This document shows, one piece after another, positions 33,914 to 44,960 of a stretch of 64,000 nucleotides of DNA. Position numbers and translations under genes: made by a program. Location of the stretch: positions 80,289,735-80,353,734 of the forward strand of contig JAYESD010000002.1 of the NCBI GenBank assembly GCA_036927565.1. Direction: 5' to 3'. The first letter of the stretch is position 1, and the number at the start of each line of letters is the position of its first letter. The stretch is from Tuctoria greenei (lineage: Eukaryota; Streptophyta; Magnoliopsida; Poales; Poaceae). The notes beneath the pieces were generated by a model. The model had not been told where the DNA came from. It ran no database searches and saw only the letters and a list, made by a program, of their open reading frames with translations.

Positions 33914-36900
33914 GCTTCCAATGATTTGTTGTGAAGGATGACTTTTGAAAATTCGGAGGGGAATAGACACTTCACAATCTTCTTCTTCTTCATGTTCATA
34001 ACAAATCGATGAGCTTGTGACTTGAGGACGATCTGGACCAGCAATGGTGGTCGTCGGTGCTGGTTGAGAATCAAAATCAGGAGTTGGAACAATGTCATTA
34101 GCTGCTGAATTTTCGAGAAGCAGCACCACTTCTTCCTCATCTTCAACGAAAAGAATCTCCCCCTGCGGATATGGATCCGGACCAACAATATTTGAGCTAG
34201 TACCTGGGCTAGGTTCATCAAAAGAAACCTCACAAGTCTCCACAATTTTGTTAGTGTCAAGTAAAAGCACACGGTAGCCTCTAGTATGAGATGGATAACA
34301 GAGAAATATGCCATCAACGAATCTAGGTTCAAATTTATGAAGATTACCTTGTTTCTTAACAAAGAATTTACAATCAAAGACCCGAAAGTGTGTAACACTA
34401 GACCTATGTTTAAAGCGGAGCTCATATGGTGTTTTACCTAGCTTAGTATGCAAGAGAACACAATTTGAAACATAACAAGCGGTTGCAATTGCATCAGCCC
34501 AGAATTTCCTAGGAGTTTGATATTCATCAAGCATAGTCCTAGCCATCTCAACTAAGGTTTTGTTGTTTCTTTCTACAACATCATTTTGTTGAGATACATA
34601 TGGTGAAGAAAATTGATGATCTATTCCATTTTCAGCACAAAAGTGATTAAAGGATTGATTTTAAATTCGATTCCATTATCACTTCTAATTGCTTTTAAAG
34701 ATCCTAGACGATCAATTGATAATCAATGAAATAAAGTTCTAAAGTGACTAAAAGCTTCATTCTTAAATGCCATAAAGTAAACCCAAGAGTTTCTAGAATA
34801 ATCATCAACAATCACAAGAACATACCATTTACCTTGAAGGATTGAACACGTGAAGGTCCTACGGTGTCAAGGTGCAAAAGTTGACCCAGTTCAGTTGTCA
34901 TGGTCATTGTGAGAGAAGCATGTGAACCTGCAACCATCTTAGCATGTCCACAAGTAGAGCACACAATTTCTTTGACCCCTTTAAGCTTAGGCAACCCACG
35001 TATGCGATCAAGAGCACTAACAAGCAGTAAATGGTCAAAGTCTACATGACCAAGTCTACGATGCCAAAAATATAAGTCATTTGAATCATTAGCAACTAGA
35101 CACCTATGATTAAAGGAAGACATATCAAAATTAGCTTTAAAAACTCTTCCAAACCGAGACATGTTAAAAATAAGCTCACTAATTGAATCTACAACTTTGC
35201 AGCAATTATTAGTGAAAATGATTTCCAAATTTTCATCTAGCAATTGTGAAATAGAAAGTGGGTTGTATTTCAAAAATTTTAACAAGTGTCACATCTTTCA
35301 AAGTGTAGTGATCATTTACTTTAACCGAACCTTTAGCAATTATAAGAGTTGAAGAATTATCGGCAAAAGTAACATTCTCTACACATGACACAAAAGAGAG
35401 GGAGGAGAACCATTCTTTGTTACCGGTCATGTGGCATGAGCAATCTGAATTCACAATCCAAATGTTATCCTTCCTCAAGCGTGTAACGTATACAGAAGCA
35501 CAATACATCGATGACTCAATATTGGGATTAGTCAAAAGGCATTTAGAAATCCAGTACTGAGTCACACGATGTCCAGCAGGAATAACACGCGAAAGCTGAG
35601 ATAAAATAATAGGTTTATGAGCCAAAGCTTGAGGGTTTTTGTACTCAACTACTGGCCTACGAGGTGTTACATGTGTATCACAAAAAACATTTGGTTTGGG
35701 AGCAAACTTTGCATGTTTCCGACTCATTACAGCAGATTGCATGTTCCTTCCATTCGGTTTAGCATGTGCAACTTCTTATAGAGGACAATTGTTCATATAT
35801 TAAATCACATGAGGAACAAGAATCATCACTAGGAATCAAAGATTTTTTGATTAATTTTAGATTCTAGTGACTCAATTTTAACAGCATTATCCCTATGCTT
35901 TTGTCCTTTTTCTTAACTATAATAGTGGCACGAGAAATAGCATCGCACATTTCTTCGCAAGTAGGACATACTTCTTCATTGTCGTTGTTGTGTTCTGCCT
36001 CATCCATACTTGATCTTGACTTGCCTGCCATGAAACACAAGTTTGACAAATCATCTTCATCTTTGTCACTTTCAATGTCCACATCGCTCGAGCAAGTTCT
36101 TGAAGTGCGGAGATAAAACTATTCACCAATTGACGTCCTGTAAAACCCTTCTTTTTCTTGTTGTTGTTTGCAGAGGAGTGCTTCGTACTTGTTTGCTTTT
36201 CATCACGGGAAGAAGCACATGAAAGGTTAGGGCAATCCGTGCAAAAATGTCCTGTCTTACCACATTCAAGCATCATTGAGGTCTGACACTTCCTCTCCTT
36301 CTAGTTCTCACATTTTGCAATGCTTTTGAGAACCGAGTAGAGATGAGTGCATGTTCTTCCTCTAGAAACTCTTCAATCTATTCAAGGGTTAGAGAGGAGG
36401 ACAACAAAGCAAGTGTTTCACATGATGAATATTGGCCGGAGCTAGGTATGTCACGTTGAGAAACAAATGCAAGAAACTTGTTGGGGTTCTTACGTGAGAT
36501 TATGTCAATTTCATGAGTTTTCAATTTAAAATATAGAACATCTAAAGTAAGTGTACTCATGACAGTAGGTTCACGAATAGACTTTACTCTCCAAAATTGA
36601 CATGTCTAATGCACTTAGTAATTGCCTAGCACTCTCAGCATATGAAAAATTAACATTGACGCTACGCAAGTGGCTGAGAATTTTATTAAAGCGAGCAAAG
36701 AATTGGTCGATGGACTCACCTAGTTGCATCTCAAAGTGCATGTACTCCTTTTTGAACATATCTTTCCTTACCTCCTTGATCATGTTGGATCCTTCGTGGT
36801 AGTCGCAGAGTGCTTTCCACACATCATATGCAGATTGGAGGTGAGCAACACGATCGAAGTCGCTTTGAGTTAATCATTGTATGACCAAGTTGCGAGTCTT

Positions 36901-37086
36901 GTTGTTGTTGTCGATATCTCTCATGTTTGTAGCCGTGACTTGATCGTTTGACGGCACTTCGTAAGTATTGTACACCTTTTCCCATATTGTGAAGCCTTGT
37001 GTCTGGATGAAAGCTTCCATACATGCCTTCCAAACATGAAAATCAATATCACTAAAGATATAAGGTTTTGCGGAGTATTTCTCCAT
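33914..37086 (-). pseudogene. Degraded gag, protease and integrase of element H
   Basis: It reads on the minus strand from the gag ATG at 37086 (MEKYSAKPY) through gag fragments with the knuckle LECGKTGHFCTDC (its first Cys changed to Leu) to protease near 35435, where the DSG motif has become NSD (IVNSDCSCHM). The pre-integrase region (CSTCGHAK near 34960) and the integrase C-terminal half (34546-33916) follow. There are many stops and frameshifts, and a large gag part is missing between 35750 and 35850 relative to B1. It ends at IIGS, where the solo LTR begins. Confidence 0.88.
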
Positions 37087-37134
37087 GATGATTAGTCAAA
37101 AACACGTGCAAATGACAAAGATTAGAGCACTATG

Positions 37135-37146
37135 GCTCTGATACCA
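37135..37146 (-). other. Primer-binding site of element H
   Basis: The minus strand reads TGGTATCAGAGC next to the 5' LTR. Confidence 0.88.
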
Positions 37147-37148
37147 AT

Positions 37149-38847
37149 TGTAGGATCGAAGAGCACATGTAAAGCTACTAGAGGGGGTGAATGGTAGATT
37201 AAAAACTTTTTCAGCGAAAGCAATAAAAACCCCTCGGTAGAAAATCAATTTGTTAAGAAATTGTGTGTGCGACTAATCTAAATTTGATCAATTGTAACAA
37301 AACTAGTATAGATTGTGGAGAATCAAGTCACGAAGACACGACAACAAGAATCATGAAAAACCGTCAAGAAAAACTCAAGTTACGGTCAAAAGATTGAACG
37401 AAGGTCAATCTATTCTATCCGAGAAAAACAAGATGTGCAACACTGCAATGAAACTCGTGTAGATATAAAACCACAAATCAAATGACTGTGAAATTTTCAC
37501 ATATGATATATAATCAAGTTTTGAAGATAATAAAAAAAGAATCACATCAATTTGATCTGTAAAACTTGAGTTATGATAAAACCACCAAAGCACGATAGTG
37601 CTGTACAGAAACTCGACGAGAAAGACTTGACGAAAACAAGTCAGACGAACAAGGCACAGAAACTCTTTTAGACTATAAATTTTATTGATAAAAGCTCAAA
37701 AGGAACAGCTCCAAAGTCGTACACCACGAGCTCTGGCCTCCCTTGCTTATATAACCAGCCCCTAGGCCAACCCAATCCTAACTGGGACTCAAATCCTACT
37801 CAGCTTCAACCGAAACTTTTCATAATTGCTCAAGACTCTTCCATACGCAGATAGAAGCAATCTTAAGACTTCCAAACACCTTAGGAATGCATCCCACATT
37901 CCTAAAACAACTCAACTTTGTGACCCACACGAAATCCTATCATAACCAACTCAAATCTTTCCATATTTGAGTCAAACTCGACTCAGCCGCAGCCTGAGTC
38001 CATAACCTAGTCGGTTGGATCTTTCTCACCAATTCTTTACGTCCACATCTCTTCATCACGCCTTGGAACCATGTAGCCACGTCCGTGCACTCCTTGCACA
38101 CGTGCAAACATCTTCCAACGATGTCCACGATACCTTCATATGCATTGTTCTTGATTCAAACATGTTGTGCGACCTCCCGATCGACTCAACCACAATTCCT
38201 CCCGAACTTGGTTGTTGAACCTTATATTCTCCCTAATACTAATTCAATGGATTCCGTCACCAACCATGTATTGAACTCAAGCAACACCTGCACATGAATA
38301 AACAACCGATACTTTCGAGCACAAGTCCTCGACTTGACTCTCGATAGTTCCGAAACCAAAACACCTTACGTGAGCACCTCACATAAGCATGTTGCAAACT
38401 ATAGCAAGATGATATCAGCCATAACCACCAAAACACACAAAAAACTTAGTAAAAGAATACTAAGCAAGCTTTCCATAATCCAAAAAGCAAGTTCGAAACA
38501 TTGCAAGTTAAAAGCAGAACCATTGCAATCTAGCTCCGGACCTTGCCAAAACTAACCAGACCTTGAATCGAAGCTTACAAAAGCTAGTAGGACCTTGCGC
38601 CGGACCTAACAAAAACATGTCGGACCTAGCCGCAGCAAGTCGTACCTAACCAAAACAAGTCGGACCAAGACAAATTAAGTCGTACCTTACGTCAGACCTT
38701 GTCGGAGCTAACCAAAACAAGTTGGACCTATTGTCGTACCTTGCTGAAGCTTGGACCTAGAGTCAGACCTTGTTGAAAAAGGTGTTTTGGTAGTATTCAA
38801 AACTTTTATAATCATAGTCAATGTATTCAACACACATAGGTCTCACA
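37149..38847 (-). repeat. 5' LTR of element H (1699 bp)
   Basis: On the plus strand it runs TGTAGGATCG to GGTCTCACA. It is colinear with 6235-7991 and with the B1 LTRs, with many substitutions. The short antisense ORFs here recur in the other family B LTRs. Confidence 0.92.
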
Positions 38848-38852
38848 GTACG

Positions 38853-39227
38853 ACATGTGCTCATCCTTGCAATTCCCCTACCATTAGGTTCAGTTGATGT
38901 TTGGGAGTACTTTGAGGATAATGTGGAGTACTAGGTTGTGTGCTGCCGTCGACTTGCCTGTGGATTGCTTGGAGCCGCGCTATCCTTATATGCTTAGTTT
39001 GCTTAGTTAAGTTATTTCCGTTGCATTAGTTTCAGATTTCAATAATAATATCCATTAGAGTCTATAATTTGAGGATTATTTGAATATTGTAATAAAAATT
39101 ACTTATTTAATAATTTGTGTTGTGGTAATTTTTGTATATCGTTTGTGATGCACTCATGTATGTGTGATGAAACATCCTGGACACACATATGCATCGCACT
39201 TGGTTCATTTTCGGAATCGAGTGTCAC
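38853..39227. other. AT-rich remnant, possibly the rest of an older gypsy LTR
   Basis: It continues the scrap at 6142-6234 on the far side of H. Its end (GATGAAACATCCTGGACACACATATG, then GAATCGAGTGTCACA) resembles the U5 end of grass Ty3/gypsy LTRs. There is no coding sequence. The call rests on style only. Confidence 0.3.
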
Positions 39228-41159
39228 ACACACTTGCCTCATGGCTAAGGAAGGCAAGAAAAAGGTTCTACTTACATCCCCCTCCTTACATTCTTCTAAT
39301 GATGATTTTGATAGTTCTTGTAAAAATGAGGAATTGCTTAAATGGTTGAGCAAAACTACACTAAGAAAAATGAAGATGCCGTTGGATGAAATCTTTGAGA
39401 AGGAGGAGATCATCAACCGCCAAGAAGATATGTTCATTCGTTAAAGGAAGAGATATCAAGAAGTTGAACAGCTTCTTCAGCTTGAGAAGGAGGAAAGTAA
39501 GGCACTTGACCTTGAGATAGCTTTGAGTAAATAAACATACTCAAAACTAGAAGACTCACACATTGCAGTCAGGGACGAACTTGCTAACTTCACAAAAGCT
39601 AACAAAATCCTTGAAGTGCAAGTGGGGTCACTCAAGCAAAGTGGCACTTCCTCCCCTGAAAGCTCGACCTCTCAAGATGTCAAGTTGACAACTATTAAAA
39701 CTTGCACATGTTCTAGTAAGAATACTTATGTAAAAGATGAATCCAATATTTCACATGTTAAACATCCATCTCAAAGTGGCATTTTTGACAAGGAAAAGAT
39801 CAAATATGCACGTAGTGCATATATAGTCACAAGACCTCCTAATGTCAAAGATGGTCTTGGGTATACAAAAGGTAAAAATATGTCCACTAATGCTCAACAT
39901 AAGGATCATATTGCCTTTGTTAAAGAAAAATCACATGAATCTGAATTGCAAACAATATGTCATACTTTTGATGCATCTTATGTCCTCATGAAAAGTAAAT
40001 TTGGATATGTTTATGATAAATATGCAGGGCCACGCCACAAGAGACCCGAAGTTTGTGTGTGGGTGCCTAAAACACTTGTGACTAACCTTCGAGGACCCAA
40101 GCAAACTTGGGTACCTAAAACCAAGACATAAATATGTTTTGCTGGCCTACTAGACAGTGGGTGCTAGACAGTGGATGCACCAATCACATGACCGCAGAGA
40201 GGATAATGTTCATAGAGTATGAGCTAAATGCAGATCCAAGTGAAGGAATTTATTTTGGAGACAACAACCAAGGAAAAGTCCTTGGCAGCGGTAAAATTGA
40301 AATTTCCTCTCAACACACTATTTTCAATGTTTTACATGTTAATTCTTTAGATTATAATATTTTGTCCATATCTTAGCTATGAGACAAAGGATACATTTGT
40401 TTATTCACTAATGAGGGTGTGACAGTCTTTAGAAGAAGCGATAACTCAATTGCATTCAAGAGAATGTTGAATGGAAAACTTTATCTTGTTGATTTCAACA
40501 AAGATAAAGATGAACTCAACACTTGGTTGGTTGCAAAAACTAACATGGGATGACTGTGGCATAGGCGGCTAGCCCATGTTGGGATGAAGAATTTGCAAAA
40601 ACTTCTAGAGGGTGGTCACATCTGAGGTTTGAAAGATGTCATGTTTGAGAAAGACAGGCCATGTAGCGCATGCCAGGTGGGAAAACAAGTTGGAGCACCA
40701 CACCCTGCGAAGAACGTGATGATTACATCAAGACCGCTAGAACTTCTTCATATGGACCACTTTGTTCCAATTGCTTATATAAGTGTCGGCAATAACAAAT
40801 TACAGTTTAGTTATTGTTGATGATTTTTCTATATTTACCTGGGTATTTTTCTTGTATGATAAATTAGAGACCCAGGAGATTCTCAAGAAGTTCGTGAAGA
40901 GAGCGCAAAATGAATTCTCCTCAACCGTCAAGAATATTAGAAGTGACAATGGAACGGAGCTCAAAAATACTCAAGTTGAGGAGTACCTAGATGAAGAAGG
41001 AATAAAACATGAGTTTTCAGCACCCTACTCCCCTCAACAAAATGGGGTGACCGAAAGGAAGAATAGGATGCTCATTGAAATAGCAAGGACAATGCTAGAT
41101 GAATACAAGACTTTGGGCCAGTTTTGGGCTGAAGCGGTAAATACCGCTTGCCACGCCAC
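39228..41159 (+). pseudogene. Fragment of family A gag, protease and integrase
   Basis: It begins in mid-gag (TCLMAKEGKKKV, DEIFEKEEIINRQEDM) and follows the family A gag through GLGYTKGKN and WVPKTKT to a TAA at 40129-40131. Protease WVLDSGCTNHM follows in another frame, then the pre-integrase region (CSACQVGKQ) and the integrase core ([30 protein letters not shown]). It stops within AVNTACHA at 41159, where an LTR was inserted. There are several stops (for example near 39442, 39531 and 40376). The 5' and 3' parts of the element are not here. Confidence 0.88.
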
Positions 41160-42080
41160 TGAAAGTGCATCTAGGCATTCCCTTGTGGGTTTTGCAAGAT
41201 TGATGACAAAAAAATGAGATCCTAATAAATTCGTTGAGATGAATACAAGTTAACTAAGATTAGATAGTTTGTGCTCTAAAAAAGGTGAAAAATGAAGTGA
41301 TGAAAAAAAAGTCCCAATTGATGAATAAAGTGCAAAGTAGACTTAATTGTATAGGATGTGTGTGAGATATAGATCCCAAGAGCTCAAGTCTTTGCGTAGG
41401 GGTAAGGACTTAAAATCCCTTAATAATTCATTGAGCATTGAACTAGTCCGTTCAACTTTCTGTAGTATCTCTTCACAGTGCATCGGACTAGTCCATTCAT
41501 GGACCGAACTAGTCCGTTAAACTTTCTGATGTTCCATAACACTGTGCACCAGACAAGTCCGTTTATGGATCGGACTAGTCTGAGAAACACTGATGGTTCG
41601 TAACACTATGAACCAGACAAGTCTATTCATGGACCGAACTAGTCCGAGAAACTTCCTAATGTTCCAATACACAGGGCACCAGACATGTCTTCGCTCCTAC
41701 CAGACTAGTCTGGTACACCTCACGCATATGGGTTTTTAGTGTGCTGCACATTCCACACGTATGTTACTCAGCAAATCGGACAAGTCCGGTCCCTAGAGCG
41801 GACTAGTCTGGCCGTCGGGATCTCTAACGGTAATAATTTTAGAAACACTATAAATAGGAGATCCACGACCCCACAAACACAACTCTCGCATTCTACTGTC
41901 AAAAACTGAAACCCCAGCGCCACCACTTGTCCCAAGAGCACAAAAACACATCTCCCCACACATATAAGGTCCTCAAAAGTGAAAATCTTTGAGTATTCAG
42001 ATTTGGGATTGGGAGATCGTTGTCTACGCATCATTGAGCTCTTGGGTTTGATCTCTTTACACTCTTGCATTACTTGTAGG
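41160..42080 (+). repeat. Truncated family A LTR
   Basis: It starts TGAAAGTGCATCTAGGC, as the family A LTR does, and carries degraded ACTAGTCC motifs at 41440-41815 and a TATAAATA box at 41849-41856. It matches the element at 4496-6141 up to about 5075 of that copy, then gypsy sequence begins. The last ~580 bp of the LTR are absent. The exact junction is uncertain by some tens of bases. Confidence 0.82.
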
Positions 42081-42093
42081 TCTCGACGTTGAT

Positions 42094-43960
42094 ATGTCGG
42101 AACCTAAGGTCCCGGTCTTCACCGAGCCTCACTGGACTCTCTTCTTTGACGACTCCGTGTAGAGGCAGGGGGCTGGAGCTAGAATTATGCTCCTCGCAGC
42201 AACCGGGGAGCAAGTCAAGTACATGGTCCTCCTTGACTCGAAGGTGACAAACAACATGGCGGAACATGAAGCTCTCATCTTCGGACTGAAGACAGTGCTG
42301 TCCTTTGGCATCCAACAACTGGTGGTCAAAGGGGATTCGCAACTCATCATCAAGCAAGTTAAAGGTGAATGTTCTTGCAACAATCCACAATTAGCAGTAT
42401 ATCTTCTTCGAGTTCATAAGCTACAGAAGGACTTACAGGTCTTGGACCTATGCCATGTCCAGCATGCCAACAATGCTGAAGCTGGCGAACTCTCAACAAA
42501 AGCTTCTATCAGGGCTTTGGCACCCGTTGGAGTTTTTGAAAGGAGACTACTAGCACGTTCCGCCCAGCATGCTGAACTGGGTGAAGGGGGACAAGACCAG
42601 CACCTCGAAACTGGCGGCACGGTGGCCCTGTTACCATGGCGTCCACCAAGGATCGTAGGCATCACAAGGGGCTTCGTGCAACCTATCACGCAAGATCCAA
42701 AAGCTCAAGTAAATCCCGATGCATGGATCACGGAGGTCCGAGACTACTTGAAAGACAACATCCTTCCTCAAGAAGATGTATCCGCTGGACGGATTGTCCT
42801 AATGGCTAAGAGATACATGTTGGTAGAAGGGGATCTCTACCGACATGGTGCCAATGACATCATATTGCGGTGCATATCCCGGGAAAGATGACAGCGAGCT
42901 CCTCGTAGAAATCCATGGAAGTGAGTGTGGGAATCATGATTAATCACACACGCTGGTTGATAAGGCCTTCTGGCATGGTTTTTACTGGCCTACAGCTCTC
43001 CAGGATGCAGTCGAGCTGGTCAAGAGATGTGAGGCATCCCAGTTTCATGCCAAGCAGATCCATACACTGGCGCAGTCACTGCAAATGGTTCCTCCCTCAT
43101 GGCCATTCGCTGTGTGGGGGATGGATATTCTAATACCTTTTCCCAAAGTTGTCGGAGGATACTGGTTTTGCTAAGTTGCCATAGACAAGTTCACGAAGTT
43201 GCCAGAAGCAACTTCTGTTGTGATAATCAACAAGCAATCAGCAATCAAGTTCTTCCAGTCCATAGTCTGCAGATTTGGAGTCCCCAACAGAGTTATCACT
43301 GACAACGGGACCCAATTCACAAGTGCAGCATTCCAAGAATATTGTGAAGACCTTGACATCAATATCAGCTACACATCAGTAGCACACTCGACAAGCAATG
43401 TCCAGGACGAGAGAGAAAATGCAAAAATACTCAAAGGACTCAAGACACGCACCTATGAACACTTGAAAAAGCATGGTGCCAACTGGATTGAGGAGCTTCT
43501 GTCCACACTGTGGGCTAGCCGGACGACACCCAACCGGGCTACAGGAGAGACACCCTTCTTCTTGGTCTACGGAGCGGAAGATGTACTCCGTACAGAAGTC
43601 GCCATGGGTCAATCAGAGTTCAGACCTACGACAAAGCCGCGCAGGACCAGCTCCAGCTCGATGACCTAGACCTTGCCGACGAGGCAAGGTGCCAAGCAGC
43701 TGTCCGAAATGCGCTGTACCGCCAGGCGGTCCGACGCTTTCAGCAAAGGCATGTACATAATCGACAACTCGAAGAAGGCGATCTAGTGTTGCGGCGCATA
43801 CTTTCTCAAGAAGGACTGAACAAGCTCTCCCCTAGATGGGAGGGTCCCTTCCAAGTGATAAAAGTGTCCCGCCTCGGATGCGTTTGCTTGGCAACAGAGT
43901 ATTGGACACCACTTCCCAACCCCTGGAATATAGAGCACCTCCGTAAGTTCTACACTTAGC
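42094..43960 (+). pseudogene. Gypsy pol fragment: RNase H and integrase
   Basis: RNase H starts near 42094 (WTLFFDDS) and shows NNMAEHEALIFGL and VVKGDSQLIIKQ; the last catalytic Asp position reads EAGELS instead of the usual EAD. A TAG interrupts it at 42160. After 42891 a frameshift leads into the integrase zinc region and the core: WGMDILIP, VITDNGTQFTS and a glutamate in DERENAK. A further frameshift near 43650 precedes the C-terminal domain (RWEGPFQVIKVS), which ends HLRKFYT at 43960. The ending is typical of Tat-type elements. The upstream RT is absent. Confidence 0.87.
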
Positions 43961-44960
43961 ATGGAGGTGAGTCTATTTTTGTTGTAGTATTTCATAGTGT
44001 CGATGAACAAGAAGTTGGGTTGGTCCAAGATGTTTAGCATACTTAGCATGGTTCCGTACTCTAAGTGTGTACCCTTGCCTCCCCTATTATTCAGACCTAG
44101 TATGAAATACAATAGCATGAAAACAGACTCTACGTGCATTTACATTCTGTAGGTTTATTTGCCTTTTTATACCTTCTTGACAATAGTAAAGTTGTGCAAT
44201 TCTGTTGAAAATTGGTTTCTAAGAATTCATGTGATACATATTCAAGTATTTTTGGTAGTCTTTTTGGGGATCTAGTGTTCTCTGAATGGCCTACTCGCCT
44301 GAAAACCATTGCCAACGACAAGTTTGGAGTGTGCTAAAGACTTATCCTGGTCCAACACCCTAAGTATGTCACTCTATCTATTCTGGTGTTGTGTCAAAGT
44401 AAGGTGGGTCCGAGAAGCACACGAACATATGGAAGCACAACTGATATACTAGTATTATCATGCTAAAATGGTTAGTATCCAGAATTCAACAAAGAACAAT
44501 AAGCCACAACTAAGCTATAGGCAGGAAGAAGCACTTTTACTCCTTTTCTTGTCTCTCATGTGCAGGAAAAATGATTAACACACTTGATCTGGGAGCTCCG
44601 GCGTTCCCATAGGGCCTAATGTAAACGTTGCACACGTTGACAATAGGTTCGTCGAGTCAATAAGCTCCGACACTTCCAGGGAGCCCAAAGCTAACGTTTT
44701 GCAGGTTGGCAAGGGGTCTTGTTGGTGCTCTCAGAGGCCATTATAAAGCTTAGGGCTATCCAAAAAACTTCAAGTCATTGCCCAATTCCTGATGGTAGAT
44801 GTCCTCAATCAATAGAGTACATCTCCCAGGGGGCCAAGTAAGCTATGACAATGACAACAATGAAGACAAAATATGAAGTTCACAAGAATTTCATTCAAGT
44901 TCCAAACTTTTTACAAAGAGTTTGAAGATACAATGGAAGATACAAGAGGATGAAGAGGAT
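43961..44960. other. Non-coding spacer of the gypsy element
   Basis: This kilobase between the pol stop and the end of the antisense ORF shows no convincing reading frame. It contains repeated GAGCTCC/GGGAGCCC-like phrases around 44590-44690. Nothing else was recognised. Confidence 0.6.

Larger units (their letters stand above)
6235..38847 (-). mobile_element. Element H: old family B Sirevirus carrying three later LTR-element insertions
   Basis: The outer LTRs are 6235-7991 (3') and 37149-38847 (5') on the minus strand, flanked by gtaca (6230-6234) and gtacg (38848-38852), a 5 bp target duplication with one difference. The internal segments are 7992-8646, 18855-19048, 31205-32184 and 33914-37148. 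They line up in order with the uninterrupted family B copy at 8647-18849. Nested inside are B1 (8647-18849), C (19049-31199) and a reversed solo LTR (32185-33913). All coding parts of H are badly decayed, so H is the oldest of this group. Confidence 0.9.
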
